Shown here piece by piece: positions 6,817 through 11,250 of a DNA stretch of 11,250 nucleotides (its first letter is position 1; every line of letters begins with the position of its first letter). This DNA is from CAYLSO01 sp964386525 (lineage in GTDB: Bacteria; Eisenbacteria; RBG-16-71-46; DASYSL01), in assembly GCA_964386525.1 (NCBI GenBank), contig CAYLSO010000311.1, forward strand, positions 1-11,250, given 5' to 3'. The notes beneath the pieces are model-generated. The model was not told where the DNA came from. It was given only the letters and a program-made list of their open reading frames with translations, and ran no database searches. Position numbers and translations under genes: made by a program.

Positions 6817-6824
6817 AAGGAGGG
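6817..6824 (+). promoter_or_regulatory. Shine-Dalgarno site deciding the GTG start of tldD
   Basis: AAGGAGGG, with AGGAGG five bases before GTG at 6829, is the best ribosome-binding site in the window. It favours this start over an upstream GTG at 6646, which would add 61 unconserved residues and run through the bsh promoter. Confidence 0.75.
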
Positions 6825-6828
6825 TTCC

Positions 6829-8277
6829 GTGCGGGACATCACCGACCGGGCTCTGGACACCGCGCGGGTGCGCGGGGCGTCCTACGCCGACGTCCGGGTC
6901 AACGCCGAGCGCATGCAGTACGTCGAGGTGAAGAACGGCCGCGTCACCTCGCTGGCCGACACCCAGTCCAGCGGACTCGGGGTGCGCGTGATGGTGGACG
7001 GCGCGTGGGGCTTCTGCGCCGGCGCCGAGGTGAGCGCCGCCGAGGCCGACCGCTGCGCCGCCCTCGCCGTCGCGATCGCGCGCGCCAGCGCCCGCGTGCG
7101 CCGCACCCCGATCGGACTCTCCCCGGTCGCCCCCGTGCAGGCGGACTGGGAGACCCCCCACCGCCTCGATCCCTTCCGCGTGCCGCTGTCGCAGAAGGTG
7201 GACCTGCTGCTCGCCGCCGACCGCGCCCTCGCCGGCGTGCGCGGCCTCAAGCTGGCCACCTCCTCCCTGCAGTTCTGGGAGGACCGCAAGGTCTTCGCCT
7301 CGAGCGAGGGCAGCTACATCACGCAGCGCATCCTGCACTCGGGCGGCGGCCTCGTGGGCACGGCGGCGAGCGACGACGACATCCAGGTGCGCTCCTACCC
7401 TTCCTCCTTCGGGGGCCAGTTCGAGTCCGGCGGCTTCGAGGTCGTGGAGCGCCTCGACCTGCCCGGGCACGCCGAGCAGGCCGGCGAGGAGGCGGTCGCG
7501 CTGCTCACCGCCAAACCCTGCCCCGCCGGCCGCGCCACCGTCATCCTCGACGGCTCGCAGACCTCGCTGCAGATCCACGAATCCTGCGGCCACCCCAGCG
7601 AGCTGGACCGCGTCCTCGGGTGGGAGGCCAACTACGCCGGCACTTCCTTCCTCACCCCCGAGAAGCGCGGCACGCTGCGCTACGGCTCCGACCACGTGAC
7701 CCTCGTGGCCGACGCCACCGCGCCGCGCGGCATGGGCACCTTCGGCTACGACGACGAGGGCGTGCCGGCGCAGTGCGCCGACCTGGTGCGCGACGGCCTC
7801 TTCGTCGGCTACCTGACGTCGCGCGAGACCGCGCCGCAGCTCGGCCAGGCCTCCAACGGCACCATGCGCGCCGAATCCTGGGCCCACATCCCGATCATCC
7901 GCATGACCAACATCAATCTGCTGCCCGGGCGGTGGAAGCTCGCCGACCTCATCGCCGACACCCGGGACGGCATCTACATGCTCACCAACCGCTCCTGGTC
8001 GATCGACGACAAGCGCTACAACTTCCAGTTCGGCACCGAGCTGGGCTACGAGATCAAGAACGGGAAGCTGGGGGCGATGCTGAAGAACTGCACCTACACC
8101 GGCATCACCCCGCGATTCTGGAACTCCTGCGACGCGGTGTGCGACGCGTCCGACTGGGAGATCTGGGGCACCCCCAACTGCGGCAAGGCACAGCCCAGCC
8201 AGACCATGCGCACCGCCCAGGCGGCCGCCTCGGCGCGCTTCCGCGACGTGCAGGTGGGCGTGGGCTTCAAGCAGTAG
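6829..8277 (+). CDS. tldD: TldD-type zinc metalloprotease subunit
   Basis: A 482-residue member of the TldD/PmbA (modulator of DNA gyrase) family. TldD is the catalytic half of the TldD-TldE heterodimer, a cytoplasmic protease that degrades unfolded peptides; in E. coli it trims microcin B17 and removes the CcdA antitoxin. The zinc motif HExxxH is read as HESCGH at H250, E251 and H255, and the third ligand is the cysteine C451 in TPNCGKAQPSQ near the C-terminus. The N-terminal domain (about 5-210) has the usual SYADVRVN and SGLGVRV stretches. After the motif the protein reads PSELD instead of the GLEGD of the E. coli form, and C253 lies inside the motif, so this belongs to a divergent TldD branch. 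Start GTG at 6829 follows a strong AGGAGG. tldE follows after 18 bases. Confidence 0.93.
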   Translation: MRDITDRALDTARVRGASYADVRVNAERMQYVEVKNGRVTSLADTQSSGLGVRVMVDGAWGFCAGAEVSAAEADRCAALAVAIARASARVRRTPIGLSPVAPVQADWETPHRLDPFRVPLSQKVDLLLAADRALAGVRGLKLATSSLQFWEDRKVFASSEGSYITQRILHSGGGLVGTAASDDDIQVRSYPSSFGGQFESGGFEVVERLDLPGHAEQAGEEAVALLTAKPCPAGRATVILDGSQTSLQIHESCGHPSELDRVLGWEANYAGTSFLTPEKRGTLRYGSDHVTLVADATAPRGMGTFGYDDEGVPAQCADLVRDGLFVGYLTSRETAPQLGQASNGTMRAESWAHIPIIRMTNINLLPGRWKLADLIADTRDGIYMLTNRSWSIDDKRYNFQFGTELGYEIKNGKLGAMLKNCTYTGITPRFWNSCDAVCDASDWEIWGTPNCGKAQPSQTMRTAQAAASARFRDVQVGVGFKQ

Positions 8278-8283
8278 GCGAGC

Positions 8284-8290
8284 GAGGGAG
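8284..8290 (+). promoter_or_regulatory. Shine-Dalgarno site for tldE
   Basis: GAGGGAG in the 18-base gap after tldD lies five bases before ATG at 8296 and supports that start over the next in-frame ATG four codons on. Confidence 0.55.
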
Positions 8291-8295
8291 AGACG

Positions 8296-9660
8296 ATGAG
8301 CGAGCCGATGGCCGGCGCCGCGCCGGCCCGCGAGGAGGTGCAGCGCCGGCTGGCGGGCGTGCTGGCGCGCTGCCCGGAGCAGGCCGAGGCCATCTACCAG
8401 GAGTCCGACGAGGCCCTCACCCGTTTCGCCAACAACGAGATCCACCAGAACGTGCGGGCCCGCCGGCGGGTGCTGACGCTGCGCGCTTTCCTCGGCCGGC
8501 GCGCCGGCGTGGCCACCACCTCGTGCCTCGACGAAGCCGCGCTGGCCACACTCGCCGAGCGCGCCCTCGAGATGGCGCGGCTGTCGCCCGAGAACCCCGA
8601 CTCCGGCGAGCTGCCCGGCCCCGCTGCCTACGCGGACCTGCCGGCGTGGGTCGAGGCCACCGCCGCCTGCCCGCCCGAGGAGCGCGCCGAGCGCGTCCGC
8701 CAGGTCATCGAGCCGGTCCGGGCCCGGGGCTTGAGCGTCGCCGGCGCCCTTTCCACCTCCGGAGCCGTCGCCGCGGTGGCCAACACGCGCGGCGTCTTCG
8801 CCTACCATCCCTCTACGCTCGCCAACTTCACGTGCACGGTGACGGCCCCGGATTCCTCGGGCTGGGTGGACGCCAACGCCCGCGACGTGCGCGGACTCGA
8901 CACCGCCGAGCTCGGCCGCAAGGCCCTCGAGAAGGCGGAGCGGTCAGCCCGCCCGGCGGCCGTGCCGCCGGGCAAGTACACGGTCGTGCTGGAGGAGAAC
9001 GCGGTGGCCGAGCTCGTGGCCTTCCTGGGCTGGACCGGCTTCGGCGCCCAGGCCTACCAGGAGGGCTACTCCTTCCTCAACGGACGGCTCGGCGAGCCGG
9101 TCACCGGCGAGCGCATCCACATCGCCGACGACGCCTTCGACCCGCGCACCATGGGCATGCCGTTCGACTTCGAGGGCGTGCCCAAGCGGCGGGTGCCGCT
9201 CATCGAGGGCGGCGTGTCCCGCGGCCTGGTGCACGACTCGGTGACGGCGCGCAAGGCGGGGACGGCCACCACCGGCCACGCCCTGGCGCCGCCCAACCCC
9301 GAGGGGCCGCTGCCCTACGACCTGGTCCTCGGCACCGGCGAGCCCACGCTCGCGGAGATGGTCGCCGCCGTCGAGCGCGGCATCCTGGTGACGCGCTTCT
9401 GGTACAACCGCGTCGTCGACCCGCGCCACACGGTGATCACCGGCATGACCCGCGACGGCACCTTCCTGATCGAGCACGGCCGCCTGGCCGGCGGCGTGCG
9501 CAACCTGCGCTACAACGAGACCGTGCTCGGCGTGCTGGCGCGGGCCGAGGCGATCGGCCGGACGGCGCTGCCCACCGTCTTCGACTACACGCACAACTGC
9601 GTGGTGGCGCCGCCGCTGCTGGTGCGCGAGTTCAACTTCACCGGCGTCACCGAATTCTAG
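8296..9660 (+). CDS. tldE: TldE/PmbA, non-catalytic partner of TldD
   Basis: A 454-residue TldD/PmbA-family protein without the HExxxH motif: at the matching place it reads VVLEENAVAELVAFL (230-244), as expected for the TldE subunit, which shapes the substrate tunnel but binds no zinc. Family features are the N-terminal FANNEIHQNVR (44-54), IADDAFDPRTMGMPFDFEG (276-294), the GGVSRGLVHDSVTARKAG stretch (305-322) and the C-terminal NLRYNETVLGVL (403-414). The gene lies 18 bases after tldD with its own GAGGGAG, so the two subunits are almost certainly made from one transcript. The DedA gene begins four bases after its stop. Length is normal and nothing looks truncated. An alternative name is pmbA. 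Confidence 0.92.
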   Translation: MSEPMAGAAPAREEVQRRLAGVLARCPEQAEAIYQESDEALTRFANNEIHQNVRARRRVLTLRAFLGRRAGVATTSCLDEAALATLAERALEMARLSPENPDSGELPGPAAYADLPAWVEATAACPPEERAERVRQVIEPVRARGLSVAGALSTSGAVAAVANTRGVFAYHPSTLANFTCTVTAPDSSGWVDANARDVRGLDTAELGRKALEKAERSARPAAVPPGKYTVVLEENAVAELVAFLGWTGFGAQAYQEGYSFLNGRLGEPVTGERIHIADDAFDPRTMGMPFDFEGVPKRRVPLIEGGVSRGLVHDSVTARKAGTATTGHALAPPNPEGPLPYDLVLGTGEPTLAEMVAAVERGILVTRFWYNRVVDPRHTVITGMTRDGTFLIEHGRLAGGVRNLRYNETVLGVLARAEAIGRTALPTVFDYTHNCVVAPPLLVREFNFTGVTEF

Positions 9661-9664
9661 GCCG

Positions 9665-10333
9665 ATGTTCCACTCCCTGCTGCAGCTGTGGTTCCGGCTG
9701 ACCCTCGAATGGGGCTACGCGGGCATCTTCCTGCTCATGGCGATCGAATCGACGGTCTTCCCGCTGCCCAGCGAGGTGGTGATCCCGCCGGCCGCCTACT
9801 GGGCGGGCCAGGGGCGCCTCAACTTCTGGGGCGTGGTGGCGGCCGGCACGCTCGGCTCGTGGTTCGGCGCCTCGGTCTCGTACGGCGTGGCGCGCTGGCT
9901 GGGACGCCCCCTGCTGCTCCGCTACGGCAAGTACGTCTTCGTCCCCGAGAAGAAGTGGCGGCTCGCCGAGCTCTGGATCCAGCACTACGCGGCGGCCGGC
10001 ATCTTCTTCGCCCGCCTGCTGCCGGTGGTGCGCCACCTGGTGTCGCTGCCGGCGGGCGCTGCCCGCATGGGCTTCGGCGTCTTCTCGGTCACCACCCTGC
10101 TCGGATCGTTCGTCTGGTGCACGGTGCTGGCCTGGTTCGGAGCGCGCGTGCTGGCCGACGAGCCGCGGCTCCTGCAGGACCCCGAGGCGCTGGCCCGCGT
10201 GCTGCAGGAGAAGCTGTGGTGGTTCGTGGCCGCGGCCGCCGTGCTCTTCGCTCTCTACCTGTTCGTGGACTGGACGGGGCGGCGCTGGCGGCGGCAGGCG
10301 GCCGGCCCCCGGGACGCGCCGCCGCGGGACTGA
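9665..10333 (+). CDS. DedA-family (SNARE-associated/VTT domain) membrane protein
   Basis: A 222-residue integral membrane protein of the DedA superfamily; members include bacterial flippases that recycle undecaprenyl phosphate or phosphatidylethanolamine and proteins needed for envelope integrity. Visible hallmarks: an N-terminal re-entrant-type segment with acidic residues E28 and E37 (ESTVFPLPSEVVIPP), a glycine-rich membrane segment GTLGSWFGASVSYGVARWLG (61-80), and the signature FFARLLPVVRHLVSLPAG (114-131) with R117 and R123 matching the essential arginines of E. coli YqjA. Two further helices follow at about 137-162 and 185-203, then a basic, proline-rich tail. The start four bases after tldE has no clear Shine-Dalgarno sequence, so it is probably coupled to tldE. 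The substrate cannot be told from sequence; lipid carrier or phospholipid flipping is the family-level guess. Confidence 0.9.
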   Translation: MFHSLLQLWFRLTLEWGYAGIFLLMAIESTVFPLPSEVVIPPAAYWAGQGRLNFWGVVAAGTLGSWFGASVSYGVARWLGRPLLLRYGKYVFVPEKKWRLAELWIQHYAAAGIFFARLLPVVRHLVSLPAGAARMGFGVFSVTTLLGSFVWCTVLAWFGARVLADEPRLLQDPEALARVLQEKLWWFVAAAAVLFALYLFVDWTGRRWRRQAAGPRDAPPRD

Positions 10334-10368
10334 GGCTCACCGCCGCGAAGCAACCCAGCCGCGGAGCC
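10334..10368. terminator. Weak hairpin between convergent dedA and murJ ends
   Basis: GGCT (10334-10337) pairs with AGCC (10365-10368), and CCGCG (10343-10347) with CGCGG (10360-10364). This leaves a five-base bulge and a twelve-base loop. No U-tract follows on either strand. It lies between two convergent stop codons, a usual place for a shared terminator, but the structure is imperfect. Confidence 0.3.
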
Positions 10369-11250
10369 TAGCTCCCGGCCGCCCGGCGCGGGCGCAGGCG
10401 CGCCCCCACGGCGCGCGCCGCGGCCCACAGGTCCTCGCGCTCCCGGACCCCGAAGGCGCGGTAGAGGAGCAGGACGAGGACCGCGCCCAGGGCGGTGCCG
10501 CCCGCCACGATCGCCGCCTCGCCCGCCAGCCGTCCGCGCCACCACGGCGCTGTGGCCCAGGTCAGCGCCGCGAGCACCGCCCCCATCACCGCGGCGGCCG
10601 CCCCCGCGCGGGCGGCCGCCGCCAGCAGCCGCCGCCCGCCCAGCGGCCCCACCTTGCGCGATAGCCACAGCCAGAGCTGCGCGAAGTTGATCAGCGCGGT
10701 GAGGCCGGTGGAGAGGGCCAGCCCCACGTGCCCCCAGACGCGCATCAGGAGCAGGTTCAGGCCGAGGTTCACGCCCACCGAGATGAAGCTTGCCACCAGC
10801 GGCGAGCGCGTATCCCCCAGGGCGTAGAAGGCCGGCACCAGCACCTTGATGCCGCTGTAGGCGGCCAGCCCGACGGTGTAGGCGACGAGCGCCTGCGCCG
10901 TGGCCTGCGTGTCGTGGGCCGTGAACTGGCCGTGCTGGTAGAGCAGCGCGGTCAGCGGCCACGCCAGGGCGGCCAGGCCGGCGCCCGCCGGCAGGGTCAG
11001 CGCCAGAGTCGTGCGGACCGCGCGATGCAGCGTGCGCTTGAGCCCGTCGATGTCCCCCGCCGAGGCGGAGCGCGACATCGAGGGCAGCGACACGGTGGCC
11101 ATGGCCACGCCGAACAGTCCGATGGGCACGAACAGGATGCGGAAGGCGTACGCCAGCCACGACACCGCGCCGGTGCCCAGGGTGGAGGCGAGCATCGAGT
11201 TGATCACCACGTTGATCTGCACGGCCGACAGCCCGATGGCCGCCGGCGTC
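10368..11250 (-). CDS. murJ: MurJ, lipid II flippase, C-terminal part (N-terminus off window)
   Basis: The visible 294 residues are the C-terminal part of a MurJ/MviN protein of the MOP exporter superfamily, which moves lipid II across the inner membrane for peptidoglycan synthesis. MurJ usually has about 510 residues and 14 helices; the present piece covers about helices 7 to 14. Diagnostic stretches are VQINVVINSMLAS and LFVPIGLFGVAMATVSLPSM, then LLYQHGQFTAHDT, the YSGIKVLVPAFYALGDTRSP segment preceding helix 10, and NLGLNLLLM. The C-terminal helices are alanine-rich and end in a basic, arginine-rich tail. The frame is open to the window edge and shows no damage. It converges on the dedA gene, with only 34 bases between the two stops, and belongs to a separate transcription unit that starts outside the window. 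Confidence 0.93.
   Translation of the reverse strand, partial: TPAAIGLSAVQINVVINSMLASTLGTGAVSWLAYAFRILFVPIGLFGVAMATVSLPSMSRSASAGDIDGLKRTLHRAVRTTLALTLPAGAGLAALAWPLTALLYQHGQFTAHDTQATAQALVAYTVGLAAYSGIKVLVPAFYALGDTRSPLVASFISVGVNLGLNLLLMRVWGHVGLALSTGLTALINFAQLWLWLSRKVGPLGGRRLLAAAARAGAAAAVMGAVLAALTWATAPWWRGRLAGEAAIVAGGTALGAVLVLLLYRAFGVREREDLWAAARAVGARLRPRRAAGS

Noticed and set aside
6646..6828. 61-residue N-terminal extension of tldD from a GTG at 6646
   Set aside because: No conserved sequence, passes through the bsh promoter, and a much better ribosome-binding site precedes GTG at 6829.
6628..8808. 726-residue open frame antisense to tldD/tldE
   Set aside because: It mirrors the codon pattern of tldD and tldE, has no recognisable family motifs and low-complexity Gly/Ala/His composition; long antisense frames are expected at this GC content.
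7005..9701. 898-residue open frame on the plus strand across tldD and tldE
   Set aside because: Out-of-frame shadow of two well-supported genes; the translation is almost pure Arg/Gly/Ala/Pro/His.
10255..11160. 301-residue minus-strand open frame overlapping murJ
   Set aside because: Out of frame with murJ, whose motifs are unmistakable; the frame has low-complexity composition.

Overview
The window is a GC-rich, densely coding bacterial chromosome segment with no RNA gene, mobile element or CRISPR array that I can see. The bacillithiol genes, the high GC, the MurJ and DedA homologues and the absence of Firmicute-type features suggest a GC-rich lineage outside the Firmicutes, for example Acidobacteriota, Gemmatimonadota or an Eisenbacteria-like phylum. 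This placement is inference from gene content; no marker gene settles it.

Left two thirds, minus strand (about 6690 down to 1): one compact operon read as bshC - bshB1 - bshA - DUF1611 (dgcN-like) - enolase-superfamily epimerase (dgcA-like) - membrane sensor histidine kinase, the last cut by the window edge. Four junctions overlap by a few bases (three ATGA, one TTGA). The bshC/bshB1 junction is instead bridged by a 7-codon minicistron. A good sigma70-type promoter (TTGCCC, 17 nt, TATAAT) lies about 100 nt upstream of bshC. The three bsh genes give the complete bacillithiol route: BshA joins GlcNAc to L-malate, BshB1 deacetylates the product and BshC adds cysteine. The next two genes form the DgcN/DgcA pair, known for D-glutamate catabolism through N-acetyl-glutamate; the second could equally be a dipeptide (Ala-Glu) epimerase.

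Right part, plus strand (6829 to 10333): a divergent operon tldD - tldE (pmbA) - DedA-family membrane protein. TldD carries the zinc-protease motif and TldE is its non-catalytic partner. The 268-nt divergent region 6561-6828 holds both promoters and a GC-rich bsh leader with three near-repeats. At the right edge, convergent on the minus strand, is the C-terminal part of MurJ, the lipid II flippase. A weak hairpin lies between the DedA and murJ stop codons.

The most notable point is the arrangement: a full low-molecular-weight thiol pathway translationally coupled to a D-glutamate / peptidoglycan-peptide enzyme pair and to a sensor kinase of uncommon architecture.
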